Shown here piece by piece: positions 16,889 to 26,458 of a stretch of DNA of 64,000 nt. A program made the translations under genes and the position numbers. Every line of letters begins with the position of its first letter. The stretch's first letter is position 1. The stretch is from positions 124,001 through 188,000 of the forward strand of contig NZ_AP017367.1 of NCBI RefSeq assembly GCF_001548395.1, read 5' to 3'. The notes under the pieces were generated by a model. It worked only from the letters and a program-made list of their open reading frames with translations. It did not search any database and had not been told where the DNA came from. This DNA is from Leptolyngbya sp. O-77. Its GTDB lineage: Bacteria; Cyanobacteriota; Cyanobacteriia; Elainellales; Elainellaceae.

Positions 16889-19276
16889 ATGACTCCACAA
16901 CTTCTACAACCTTCCCCCCCAAGCTGGGCCCAGCGATTTCAAAAGGTTTCCCAAGCCCTCCAGCAGGCTTCCCAGCACTGCAAACAGCTTCCCCAACACC
17001 TCCGCCAGCTTCCGCACACGCTTCGGCAACTGCCCACCACCCTCTGGGGGCACGGCCGCATCTATCGCGTTCCCACGGTGCTGCAAATGGAGGCGGTGGA
17101 ATGCGGAGCCGCATCGCTGGGGATGATTTTGGCCTATCATGGGGCGATCGCCTCTCTGGCCGATCTGCGCCAAGCTTGCGGTATCTCCCGCGACGGCAGC
17201 AAAGCCTCGAACTTACTCAACGCCGCCCGCAGCTACGGGCTAGATGCAAAAGGCTTCAAGCTAGATCTCGCCAGACTGCAACAGCTAAAACCCCCCTTTA
17301 TCGTCTACTGGAACTTCAACCACTTTCTAGTTGTACAGGGGTTCCATCGCCAGCGGGTTTATCTAAACGATCCGGCAACGGGCCCGCGCACCGTTTCTTT
17401 AGCAGAATTCAGCGAGGCGTTTACGGGCGTAGTGCTGACCTTTGCGCCGGGCGCTGAGTTTCAAAAAGGAGGGCAAAAGCCAAGCGTGCTGCGGGCGCTA
17501 AAGGAGCGGTTACGGGGTTCCGTTGGTTCGCTCTTGTTCTGCGTCGCCGTTGGATTTCTGCTGGTGTTGCCAGGACTGGCAATGCCCGCTTTTTCTCAGG
17601 CATTTGTGGACGAGGTGCTGCTGAAAGGGCGACAGGACTGGCTGCGTCCACTGGTGTTCATGATGCTGTTTACTGCGGCTGTCACTGGACTGCTCACACG
17701 CTTGCAGCTTCAGCTACTCCGCCGTTTGCGAGTCAAGCTGGCGATGGGGATGTCCAGCCGTTTTCTCTGGCATCTGCTTTACCTTCCGGTTAGCTTTTAT
17801 GATCAGCGCTTTGCGGGTGAAATCAGCAGCCGCGTTCAGCTAAACGATCGCCTTGCTGGATTGCTATCCGGACAGCTTGCAACCACGGTAATCTCTGCCG
17901 TCATGGTCATCTTTTATGGACTGGTCATGTGGCAGTACGATGGCATCCTTACACTGATTGGAATTGCGTTCGTTTGTATTAACCTGCTGGCCTTACAGGC
18001 AGTCTCTCGCTTCCGTACTGATACCAATCTTCGGCTGATGCAAGAACAGGGCAAGGTAAACGGTGTGGCAATGTCTGGCTTGCAAAGTATCGAAACGCTC
18101 AAGGCATCCGGTTTAGAGTCAGACTTTTTCACGCGCTGGGCCGGCTACTATGCCAAGCTGCTGAATGCGCGTCAGGACCTGGACAGCCTCAATCAAAAAC
18201 TCGGCGTGTTGCCCACCTTGCTGACCAGCCTCAGCACTATGCTGCTGCTCGTTGTCGGTGGTTTCCGCGTGATGGATGGCTACCTCAGCATCGGGATGCT
18301 GGTGGCGTTTCAATCCCTGATTCAGCAGTTCATGCAGCCTGTCAGTCAACTGATTCGGCTGGGCGGCGACTTTCAAGACTTGGAAGGGACGCTGACCCGC
18401 CTGGATGATGTCTTGCAGAATCCCAAAGATCCGCTTCTAGAACAGCACATGACACCCACCTACAACTCACCTGCCATGTCTCACGCCACTCCTGCTTCGG
18501 AACAAACCCACGCTCTCGCTGCCTCTCCCACCCTCGCCAAACTTGAAGGCTATCTGGACATTCATAACCTTACCTTTGGCTATAGCCGCACTGCACCGCC
18601 GCTGATTGAAAACTTCTGTCTGTCGCTCCAGCCGGGTCAGCGGGTCGCACTAGTGGGCGGCAGTGGTTCCGGCAAATCGACGATCGCTAAACTGGTGTGC
18701 GGCCTCTATCAGCCCTGGGCAGGCGAGATTTACTTTGACGGACAGCCGCGCCAGAGCCTCCCGCGTTCTGTGCTGGCAAATTCCCTGGCGATGATTGAGC
18801 AAGAGGTGCTGCTGTTCGCGGGCAGCGTGCGCGACAATCTGACCCTGTGGGACACAACGCTTTCCGATCAACAACTGATTCAAGCCTGTCGGGATGCTGC
18901 GGTACACGACATTATCTTATCTATGCCAGGGGGCTATGGGGCGGAACTGTCGGAAGGCGCAACGAATCTCAGTGGCGGACAGCGGCAGCGTTTGGAAATT
19001 GCGCGGGCGCTGGTCAGCAATCCTTCAATTCTGGTCATGGATGAGGCGACAAGCGCCCTGGACACAGAAACGGAACGCATCATTGATTACAACCTGCGGC
19101 TACGCGGATGCACCTGTCTCATCGTGGCGCACCGCCTCAGCACCATTCGAGACTGTGATGAAATCATTGTGCTGGAACGCGGAAAAGTGGTTCAGCGAGG
19201 CAGCCATGACCAGCTTAAAGCGCAGGAAGGCCCCTATCTCCAACTCATTCGCAGCGAAGGCGGCTCGATTGAATAA
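16889..19276 (+). CDS. NHLM-type C39 peptidase ABC transporter (PCAT)
   Basis: 795 residues. An N-terminal C39 peptidase has catalytic Cys72 (VECGAASLGMI), His145 (NFNHFLVVQG) and Asp161 (LNDPATGPR). A transmembrane domain with about six helices spans about 205-490. The ATPase has Walker A GGSGSGKST, signature NLSGGQRQRLEIARAL and Walker B ILVMDEATSALD. It should cut double-glycine leaders and export the core, so the two peptides upstream are the natural substrates. All peptidase residues are intact. A leading segment of about 55 residues with QLPxxLRQLP repeats is unusual. The ATG lies one base after the adaptor stop. Confidence 0.94.
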   Translation: MTPQLLQPSPPSWAQRFQKVSQALQQASQHCKQLPQHLRQLPHTLRQLPTTLWGHGRIYRVPTVLQMEAVECGAASLGMILAYHGAIASLADLRQACGISRDGSKASNLLNAARSYGLDAKGFKLDLARLQQLKPPFIVYWNFNHFLVVQGFHRQRVYLNDPATGPRTVSLAEFSEAFTGVVLTFAPGAEFQKGGQKPSVLRALKERLRGSVGSLLFCVAVGFLLVLPGLAMPAFSQAFVDEVLLKGRQDWLRPLVFMMLFTAAVTGLLTRLQLQLLRRLRVKLAMGMSSRFLWHLLYLPVSFYDQRFAGEISSRVQLNDRLAGLLSGQLATTVISAVMVIFYGLVMWQYDGILTLIGIAFVCINLLALQAVSRFRTDTNLRLMQEQGKVNGVAMSGLQSIETLKASGLESDFFTRWAGYYAKLLNARQDLDSLNQKLGVLPTLLTSLSTMLLLVVGGFRVMDGYLSIGMLVAFQSLIQQFMQPVSQLIRLGGDFQDLEGTLTRLDDVLQNPKDPLLEQHMTPTYNSPAMSHATPASEQTHALAASPTLAKLEGYLDIHNLTFGYSRTAPPLIENFCLSLQPGQRVALVGGSGSGKSTIAKLVCGLYQPWAGEIYFDGQPRQSLPRSVLANSLAMIEQEVLLFAGSVRDNLTLWDTTLSDQQLIQACRDAAVHDIILSMPGGYGAELSEGATNLSGGQRQRLEIARALVSNPSILVMDEATSALDTETERIIDYNLRLRGCTCLIVAHRLSTIRDCDEIIVLERGKVVQRGSHDQLKAQEGPYLQLIRSEGGSIE

Positions 19277-19320
19277 CTTGCAGATTGCAATCTGAAAAAT
19301 AAGATAGAAGGAACGCAGGA

Positions 19321-22293
19321 ATGCTGACAGAAGAGAGACAGCTTGAGCCAATTCATCCCTCCCGCTCGCTGCACGGAAATGAACCCTTACTGCTAGACCA
19401 CCAGACAGTTTGGCAGGTACAATCCGGTTCACTGGCGCTGTTTGCTGTGCCAATGCAAGATGGAGTTCCACGCGGGCGGCGGCGATACTTGTTCAGCGTC
19501 AACGCGGGCGAGGCTGTATTTGCAGCCGACGCAGCCGAGTTTGGCGAACCGGGATTATCGCAGCCATGTCAACAGCCGCGTCAACAGCCGTATCAACTGA
19601 TGGCGGTGGCCCTGGAAGAGACGGATCTGGCAGGGCGATCGCCCTCCGAGTTCCTCCAATGGCTGCACGACGAACCGCAGGTAGCCCAGCGGCAGATCGA
19701 GGGCTGGGTTCATCGGTTGGGCACCACGCTGGCAGGAATGACCGCAACAAAGATGCCAACACCGATGAATCGATATGGCGTGCTGGGTGCGGGCGAAGTG
19801 TTTCAGCCGCCTCAGGGTGCAGTAACCTGGGTGCGCGTGCTGCAAGGAACCGCAATACTGCAAGGGGTGTCGAGTTTGCCACTGGAACTGGGGGTGTGGC
19901 TGCCGCTGGAACGACATCTCTGGCTCCAAGCTAGCGATATTGTAGAACTGGAAACCTGCACCAGTGAAGCCCGGTCGGCGATCGCCCTGATGACTGGACT
20001 AAGCCATCTGCAAGCAAAGGTGATGCACGGAATCCAGAGGCTCGAAGCTCAGGAACAACATCAGGAACTCGCACGCTATCGCGAACGGCAGCAGCTCAAT
20101 ACGGAAGCGGTGGCGCGGACGCTGGACGAACTATCGACCGTGTTTGATGCTACGCCCACTTCATCGGGACATACATCACTAGGACATGCAGCAGACGCGG
20201 CGATCGCCACGAACCCAGAAACGGCTCTACTGGCGGCGGCTGGGGCTGTGGGGCAGGCCCTGGGAATCGGGATTTCGCCCCCTGGCAAGTCAGAAGACCT
20301 GCGGCGGCTAAAAGACCCCATCGAGGCGATCGCCCGTGCCTCCCACATCCGCATTCGCCGCGTCACCCTGCGAGAGGGCTGGTGGCATCAGGACGGCGGC
20401 CCGCTATTGGCCTACTCCCTGGAGGACGGTCGTCCTGTGGCCCTGCTGCCTCGTTCTGCCTCGCGCTACGAACTGCTCGATCCGCTGCGCCAAACCTGCA
20501 CCATTTGCGATGCCCGCGCTGCGGCAACCCTCTCTCCCACTGCCTACACCTTCTATCGCCCGCTGCCACCCGTCGCCAAGCCCCTAGCGCTGCTGAAATT
20601 TGCCCTGCGGGGACATTTCAAAGAACTGTGGGTGGTGCTACTCACAGGACTAGGCACAACGCTGCTGGGCATGGTCACCCCCCAGGCAACTGCCCTCCTG
20701 ATCGACCAGGCCATTCCCGATGCCAACCGCAGCCTGCTGCTGCAAATCGCGCTGGGGCTGCTGGCCACAGCAATCGGCGCAACCCTGTTCCAGGTTACCC
20801 AGAGCATTGCCCTGATGCGGCTAGAAACGGTTGCGGATGCTGCGACGCAGGCAGCAGTGTGGGATCGGCTGCTGGCGCTACGGCTATCCTTCTTTCGACA
20901 ATATTCCATCGGCGATCTGAGCGCAAGGGTGTCTGCCGTCAGCCAAATTCGGCAAAAATTGGGCAATACTATTCTCAAAAGCTTGTTCTCTGGAATATTC
21001 TCGCTGCTGAACCTGAGTCTGCTGTTTTACTACAGTCCGCCCCTAGCGGCGATCGCCCTCCTCGTTGCCCTGATTAACATCGGCGTGACGGTCATCTCCA
21101 GTATCCTGACCCTGCGAAAGGCACGTCCCCTGCTCGATCGCCAGGGCAAACTGCAAGGCATCATGAGAGAAATCATCAACGGCGTGGCAAAATTTCGCGT
21201 TGCCGGAGCAGAGACTCGCGCCTTTGCCTATTGGGGACGGCAATACAGCCAGCAGCTAAAACTAACGCTGGCATCACAAGGCATTGAGGATAATCTGGCA
21301 GTAATCAATAACTTGTTATCTGCCTTAACGCCAGCCGTCTTGTTTGCATTCGCAGTACAGTTACTTCAGCAATCCCAATCTCAGGACGGCAGCTTTTCCA
21401 TCGGCACGTTTCTAGCGTTCAATGCCGCGTTTGGTACGTTTATCGGCGGGGCGACTAGTCTCAGCACTACACTAGTCGATGTGATGGAAGTGTTACCCAT
21501 CTGGCAGCGGGCATTACCTATTCTTCATGCCGTACCAGAAGTGGCAGATGACAAGGCCGATCCAGATCGTTTAACCGGGCAAGTTGCTGTCGATCGCGCG
21601 GTGTTTCGCTATCGCGAAGATGGACCGCTGACGCTGGATAATGTGAGCATTCACGCCGATCCGGGAGAGTTCATTGCGCTGGTGGGCCCATCGGGCAGTG
21701 GCAAATCGACACTGTTTCGGCTGCTGCTGGGCTTCGACACGCCAGAGTCGGGCACGGTCTATTATGATGGACAGGATTTGTCTGGGCTGGATATGCAAGC
21801 GGTGCGACGACAGCTTGGTGTGGTGCTGCAAAATAGCCGCCTAATGTCTGCATCGATTTTTGAAAACATTGCCAGCGGTGCGCTGATTGGCATGGAGGAA
21901 GCCTGGGAAGCAGCCCGCATGGCGGGACTGGCCGATGACGTGCAGGCGATGCCGATGGGAATGCACACGGTCGTCAGCGAGGGCGGCACAAACCTTTCGG
22001 GCGGACAGCGCCAGCGCTTGCTAATTGCCCGCGCCCTGGCCCTGCGTCCCCGCATTCTGCTGTTTGACGAAGCCACCAGCGCCCTGGATAACCGCACCCA
22101 AGCCATTGTCAGCAAGAGTCTGGATCGCTTGCGCGTGACGCGAATTGTGGTGGCACACCGTCTCAGCACGATTCGCAATGCCAATCGCATTTACGTCCTG
22201 CAAAACGGCCGTGTCATGCAGGAGGGCGACTTTGAGGCGCTGGCCACCCAGCCTGGATTGTTTAGCCAACTGATTCAGCGCCAGCGCGTTTAG
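19321..22293 (+). CDS. Second NHLM-type ABC transporter with long N-terminal domain
   Basis: 990 residues. The first 400 are not a C39 peptidase: no catalytic Cys/His pattern is seen, and beta-rich stretches (HQTVWQVQSGSLALFAVP) suggest a cupin or cyclic-nucleotide-like fold. Six membrane helices (about 425-690) and an ATPase follow with Walker A GPSGSGKST, signature NLSGGQRQRLLIARAL and Walker B ILLFDEATSALD. The pair of a C39 transporter and a large C39-lacking partner is typical of NHLM export loci, and the two may form a heterodimer. The gap of 44 bases suggests one operon. ATPase motifs are all canonical. Confidence 0.9.
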   Translation: MLTEERQLEPIHPSRSLHGNEPLLLDHQTVWQVQSGSLALFAVPMQDGVPRGRRRYLFSVNAGEAVFAADAAEFGEPGLSQPCQQPRQQPYQLMAVALEETDLAGRSPSEFLQWLHDEPQVAQRQIEGWVHRLGTTLAGMTATKMPTPMNRYGVLGAGEVFQPPQGAVTWVRVLQGTAILQGVSSLPLELGVWLPLERHLWLQASDIVELETCTSEARSAIALMTGLSHLQAKVMHGIQRLEAQEQHQELARYRERQQLNTEAVARTLDELSTVFDATPTSSGHTSLGHAADAAIATNPETALLAAAGAVGQALGIGISPPGKSEDLRRLKDPIEAIARASHIRIRRVTLREGWWHQDGGPLLAYSLEDGRPVALLPRSASRYELLDPLRQTCTICDARAAATLSPTAYTFYRPLPPVAKPLALLKFALRGHFKELWVVLLTGLGTTLLGMVTPQATALLIDQAIPDANRSLLLQIALGLLATAIGATLFQVTQSIALMRLETVADAATQAAVWDRLLALRLSFFRQYSIGDLSARVSAVSQIRQKLGNTILKSLFSGIFSLLNLSLLFYYSPPLAAIALLVALINIGVTVISSILTLRKARPLLDRQGKLQGIMREIINGVAKFRVAGAETRAFAYWGRQYSQQLKLTLASQGIEDNLAVINNLLSALTPAVLFAFAVQLLQQSQSQDGSFSIGTFLAFNAAFGTFIGGATSLSTTLVDVMEVLPIWQRALPILHAVPEVADDKADPDRLTGQVAVDRAVFRYREDGPLTLDNVSIHADPGEFIALVGPSGSGKSTLFRLLLGFDTPESGTVYYDGQDLSGLDMQAVRRQLGVVLQNSRLMSASIFENIASGALIGMEEAWEAARMAGLADDVQAMPMGMHTVVSEGGTNLSGGQRQRLLIARALALRPRILLFDEATSALDNRTQAIVSKSLDRLRVTRIVVAHRLSTIRNANRIYVLQNGRVMQEGDFEALATQPGLFSQLIQRQRV

Positions 22294-22513
22294 CCGATCG
22301 TCTCGCTCAGCCCCCAATACCGTTATGCAACCGTTTATTCCTCCTGTTTGCACCAGTGTTGCTTATCAGCGATCGCCCCAACCCACGCCGCCCAGTTTTC
22401 CCCTAACTACAGGATTCTGGCTGCTCACATCGCACAGCACCAGCGCAATATGCTCTAGCTTAGCGCAGTGCCGCATTAGGTCGTTTTTGGCGCAGCATAG
22501 TCCTTGTATCGCT

Positions 22514-22573
22514 GCTGCTTAAACCACTGCTGCTTAAACCACTGCTGCTTAAACCACTGCTGCTTAAACCACT
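22514..22573. repeat. Tandem array of four 15-bp units
   Basis: Four head-to-tail copies of GCTGCTTAAACCACT. The last unit overlaps the stop codon and final codons of the minus-strand SLH/glycosidase-like gene (stop 22564-22566). Each unit carries a TTA, so every copy reads TAA on the minus strand. Confidence 0.85.
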
Positions 22574-24522
22574 GCTACTATGCCCGCGCTCTCATTCGCC
22601 AGCCGATCGACCGTACACAGTGCGTAGGTTCCGGGCGAAAGGGTAAGCTGTGTTGTGGCAGCAGGTAAGATACTTTGCAGCGTCCAGGTGCTTCCTGCTT
22701 GGCGATAGAGCGTCCAGGAACGGGCACTGGCGGCGCTGCTCCAGACCAGTCGATTTCCCAAGACGCGCACATTTTGCGGCGGCACGGGGGGCAAGCTGCG
22801 GAGCCAGGGCATGACGGGCGGCAGGGCGGCGGTGCGGTAGATATTGGTCTGGAGGCGATCGCCAATGCCCTCGCGATTCGTTAGCAGCGCCTTCATGCTA
22901 TAGAAAATATTGCCGAGGGCGAGTTTACTTTCTAGCTGGCGCGTGATAGCCACCTGCCGCTCGATTTCGGTTACGTCCCAGGCTTTGCCATCAAGCTGAG
23001 ATAAGTTATTGCCAGGGTAGATATGGCGCTTCTGGATATTCTGATCTGCCCACCATTCCAGCAGCACGGGATAGCTCTGGGCGGGTGGGTCAATGCGCCA
23101 ATACAACTGCGGCGCGAGATAGTCTACCCAGCCCTGTTGGAGCCACTTCAGCGCATCGGCGAAAAGTTGGTCGTAGGCATCGAGTCCTTGGATTTGCGGC
23201 GGCTGGCCGGGGCGATAAATTCCAAACGGGCTGATGCCAAATTTTACGTGCGGTTTGGTGGCTTTGATGCCGCTGGAAAGGCGCTGCACCAGGCGATTTA
23301 CATTATCTCGCCGCCAGTCCTTGAGCGAGAGCGTGCCGCCGCCGTTGCGATAGGTCTGATAGGTTTTGTCGTCGGGAAAGCTCTGCCCAGCGATTGGGTA
23401 AGGATAAAAATAATCATCCAGGTGAATGCCATCTACGTCGTAGCGGCGCAACACGTCCAGAATCACGGCGTAGGTGCGTTCCTGCACAACGGTCGCGCCA
23501 GGGTCCATCCAGAGCTGGTTGCCCCAAGGATAGACCACATCAGGATTCGTCGCCGCTAGGTGGGGCGAAACGTTGACCGTTTGCTGGGACGTGCGGGCGC
23601 GATAGGGGTTGAACCAGACGTGAATTTCCAGGTTGCGCTGGCGACACTGGGCGATCGCCCATTGCAGCGGGTCGTAGGCGGGGCTGGGCGGTTTGCCCTG
23701 AGTGCCCGTCAGCCAAAAGCTCCACGGCTCCAGCGTGGAGGCATACAGCGCATCCCCTTCGGGGCGAATTTGCAAAATTACGGCGTTGAAATGGAGCGAT
23801 CGCAATCGGTCAAAAATGGCAATCAGTTCTGCCTGCTGCTGGTCGGTGGTCAGCGTGCGGGTGCTGGGAAAGTCGATATTCCACACGATTGCCACCCACG
23901 CCGCCCGAAACTCGCGCCGATGCGACACTGCGACCGTCCGCACCCAGCGCACAATCCACACCGACTCGATTACGGGAACCTGGCCCAAACGCACCAGTGC
24001 TTGATACACGAAGCTAGCCGCCTCGGCCCGTGTAGCTGCCTGCTGCGATCGCACTCGTTTCAGGTCGGGATGGTTTACCACCAGCCCCGTTTCTGTGGCC
24101 GTGGCGATCGCCCGTCGTGCCCAGTCGGGGATCTCGCCCGCGTCCGCATATAGGTCGAAGAGCGGAGCCTGACCCGATGCCGCAAACCCCAGCCCGCTCA
24201 CCAGCGCCACCCAAACCTGCACACGGGCGATCGCCTCTGCGGGACGAAACGATCCGTCAGGATAACCGGCCATGAACCCGGTTTCATAAGCCCAGCGAAT
24301 CGCAGGGGCAGCCCAAAAACTCTCTGGCACATCCTGAAACGGCACGTAAGGTCGCTTGGGCGCAACGGAAAAGGCAGAACGCAGGAGGGATGCAAACTCA
24401 GCGCGAGTAATCGTCTGCTCAGGGCGGAATGTGCCGTCCCCAAAGCCCCGCACAATGCCACGCTCGGCCAACGCCTCGATAAACGCTTTTGCCCAATGAT
24501 TTTGGATGTCAGAGAAACTCAT
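22564..24522 (-). CDS. SLH-domain protein with GH10-like (DUF187) domain
   Basis: 652 residues. Two S-layer-homology repeats open the protein (FSDIQNHWAKAFIEALAERG ... DGTFRPEQTITRAEFASLL; PYVPFQDVPESFWAAPAIRW ... DGSFRPAEAIARVQVWVAL), followed by a degenerate third. A family-10-like glycosylhydrolase barrel starts near residue 210: RAAWVAIVWNIDFPS, FNAVILQIRPEGDALY, LEIHVWFNPYRA, YDVDGIHLDDYFYP and KFGISPFGIYRP. It ends with a short Fn3-like tail. SLH repeats would tether it to the peptidoglycan or outer layer, though no classical signal peptide is seen. ATG 24522 was preferred over a GTG just before it. Confidence 0.88.
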   Translation of the reverse strand: MSFSDIQNHWAKAFIEALAERGIVRGFGDGTFRPEQTITRAEFASLLRSAFSVAPKRPYVPFQDVPESFWAAPAIRWAYETGFMAGYPDGSFRPAEAIARVQVWVALVSGLGFAASGQAPLFDLYADAGEIPDWARRAIATATETGLVVNHPDLKRVRSQQAATRAEAASFVYQALVRLGQVPVIESVWIVRWVRTVAVSHRREFRAAWVAIVWNIDFPSTRTLTTDQQQAELIAIFDRLRSLHFNAVILQIRPEGDALYASTLEPWSFWLTGTQGKPPSPAYDPLQWAIAQCRQRNLEIHVWFNPYRARTSQQTVNVSPHLAATNPDVVYPWGNQLWMDPGATVVQERTYAVILDVLRRYDVDGIHLDDYFYPYPIAGQSFPDDKTYQTYRNGGGTLSLKDWRRDNVNRLVQRLSSGIKATKPHVKFGISPFGIYRPGQPPQIQGLDAYDQLFADALKWLQQGWVDYLAPQLYWRIDPPAQSYPVLLEWWADQNIQKRHIYPGNNLSQLDGKAWDVTEIERQVAITRQLESKLALGNIFYSMKALLTNREGIGDRLQTNIYRTAALPPVMPWLRSLPPVPPQNVRVLGNRLVWSSAASARSWTLYRQAGSTWTLQSILPAATTQLTLSPGTYALCTVDRLANESAGIVAVV

Positions 24523-24567
24523 CACTCGTCAGGCTCCGGGCGGGGCTGGATTCAGTTTTACTTCGTT

Positions 24568-25389
24568 TTACTTCAACGTCAAAAACTTCTCTAGGGCGCT
24601 GACTAGCGATGGACTCCAGCGGCGGACATTGGCAACCCAGTCCAGGTCTTTGTATCGTGCATCCAGCCCGACGGCGGCGTACCAGTTGCTCTCGGCCTCG
24701 CCCTGATTACCCGCGACCCAGAGGGCGGCCGTGAGGGCGGCCCGCATGTCGGCAAAGCGGGGGTATTTGCGGACAAGGTTTTTCATGGTGCGAATGGCTT
24801 CGTCGGTCTGCCCGGTTTCGTAGAGGGCGATCGCATAATTCGCCCTGGCAAAGGCAAAATCGGGCGCTAGATCTGCGGCTTTTTTGTAGTCTTCGATCGC
24901 CGCCTGCCAGTTGCCCTGTCCTGCCTTGGCGTTTCCCCGATTGTTATAGGCAGCCGCGTCGTTGGGGTCGAGTTCTAGCACTTTGTTGTAGTTGGCGATC
25001 GCCTCTTCCCAGCGTCCCAATCCCTCCAGCGCCGCACCCCGATTGAGGTAGGGATCGGGGGCATCGGGAGCCAGTTCGGTGGCTTTGTCAAAATCGGCGA
25101 TCGCCGCTTGCAGTTTGTTCTGGCTGACCCGCGAGTTGCCGCGATTGCTCCACACGGCCGCGTTGTCGGGCAACTGTTTCAGGATTTCCGTCCAATAGGT
25201 TTCTGCCTCTGCGAAGCTGCCCCGGTTGGTTGCGTCAAAGGCTTTTTCGCGCAGCTCGCTCAGCGATGGAAGCTCGACCGGAAGCGGCTCCGGTGGTTGT
25301 GTCGGGGCTGCCTCAGCCGCGATTCCAAAGGGCAATGCGCCCAGCCAGAGCAGCGCTGCCAGCAAACATGAAAAAATGTAAATCAGCAT
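24568..25389 (-). CDS. Exported TPR protein
   Basis: 273 residues from ATG 25389. A signal peptide (LIYIFSCLLAALLWLGALPF then AEAAP) predicts export to the periplasm or thylakoid lumen. Four to five TPR units follow, with consensus residues clear in AAVWSNRGNSRVSQNKLQAA, DPYLNRGAALEGLGRWEEAI and AAAYNNRGNAKAGQGNWQAA. The tail (LDWVANVRRWSPSLVSALEKF) resembles cyanobacterial TPR proteins with plastid counterparts. It probably acts as a scaffold in complex assembly; the partner is unknown. A longer reading from 25536 only adds low-complexity repeat translation. Same strand as the SLH gene, 45 bases upstream of it. Confidence 0.85.
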   Translation of the reverse strand: MLIYIFSCLLAALLWLGALPFGIAAEAAPTQPPEPLPVELPSLSELREKAFDATNRGSFAEAETYWTEILKQLPDNAAVWSNRGNSRVSQNKLQAAIADFDKATELAPDAPDPYLNRGAALEGLGRWEEAIANYNKVLELDPNDAAAYNNRGNAKAGQGNWQAAIEDYKKAADLAPDFAFARANYAIALYETGQTDEAIRTMKNLVRKYPRFADMRAALTAALWVAGNQGEAESNWYAAVGLDARYKDLDWVANVRRWSPSLVSALEKFLTLK

Positions 25390-25539
25390 AGGCTGATCAT
25401 GACAGGTTTGGGAGTGCAATGCAAAGGGCAGGAGCAATGGAAGCCAATCGCAGGGTTTAGGTCGATTCTTGATTTTGGCTTTGCGATTTTGGATTTTAGA
25501 TTTCCAAGGCCTAATTCCACAGCCTACCCATTCCACAGC

Positions 25540-26265
25540 CTAATAGTTATCCCAAAGTTCGGATAGCGTGACCACGCGATAGTCTTTACGCTGCAAGTAG
25601 TCGAGCAGCAGGGGAATGGCGGCGGCGGTTTTTTCGGAGCGCTCGGCAGAGCCGCCGTGCATCACCAAGATAGCGCCGGGAAACACGAAGCGCGACACAT
25701 ACCAGGCGCTAAATAGGGCGTTGTCCGTTGGCTTGAAGGTGTCTACCGGAATCATGGAGGCCAGGGCAAACCGGGGTTCGTAACCGGGCATGGCTTGCAG
25801 CTTGGGCACCATGCTCTTGGCATATAGCCCGCGACCTGGGCGATACCAGCGGATGGGTTGATTGCAGTCTTTGCAGATGCGGTTGTGGGCTTCACGCATT
25901 TGCAGGGCAAACAGTTCGGGGTGCTGGAGGGCGGTTGTGTCGTCTACGATGCCGTGGTTGGCGACTTCGTGCCCGTAGGCGCGAATGCGAGGAATGATGG
26001 TGCTTTCGGGGCTGAGGTGGCTGGTGATGATGAAGAATGTGGCCCGTACATGACGGTCTGGATCTTCAATCTGGCGATTGTGTTCGGCGATCGCCTCCAA
26101 AATCTTTTGGGTAGACTCATCCTCTGGTTCACCGGGCGTGGGCACATCGTCAATGGTCAGCGCCACCACGCGCTCGGTGGTTTCTTTATAAAACAGCCCA
26201 TCCGGAAAAGCCCGCGCTACCTGCTGCACAAGCCGCTGCTGAGCAAGCCCCATAGCCTCTCGCAC
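25540..26265 (-). CDS. Polysaccharide deacetylase (NodB-like)
   Basis: 241 residues. VVALTIDDVP corresponds to the TFDDGP motif with both metal/catalytic Asp residues. RATFFIITSHL follows, then EVANHGIVDDTT in the place of the H-x3-D/H metal motif, RYRPGRG-type motif 3 (WYRPGRGLYAK) and the closing LVMHGG. The fold is a carbohydrate esterase family 4 barrel, probably acting on cell-wall or extracellular polysaccharide. No signal peptide is evident. GTG 26265 and ATG 26253 are both possible starts; neither has a well-spaced ribosome site. Confidence 0.85.
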   Translation of the reverse strand: MREAMGLAQQRLVQQVARAFPDGLFYKETTERVVALTIDDVPTPGEPEDESTQKILEAIAEHNRQIEDPDRHVRATFFIITSHLSPESTIIPRIRAYGHEVANHGIVDDTTALQHPELFALQMREAHNRICKDCNQPIRWYRPGRGLYAKSMVPKLQAMPGYEPRFALASMIPVDTFKPTDNALFSAWYVSRFVFPGAILVMHGGSAERSEKTAAAIPLLLDYLQRKDYRVVTLSELWDNY

Positions 26266-26458
26266 TCAAAACAACTTACCTTTCCATAGTAAAGAGTGGG
26301 GAGCCTGTCGATAAATCCCAAAGATCCGACCCTGATTGGTTGCCTGAATTTGTCGCCTGATTCGTGATCAGCGCCAGGTTCGTCAGAAGACTTGCCCAGC
26401 CCAAGGTAGCGCCTGAAGCCACCTGCGACGACCAGAGGCTAAAAGAGGCCAGAAGGGG

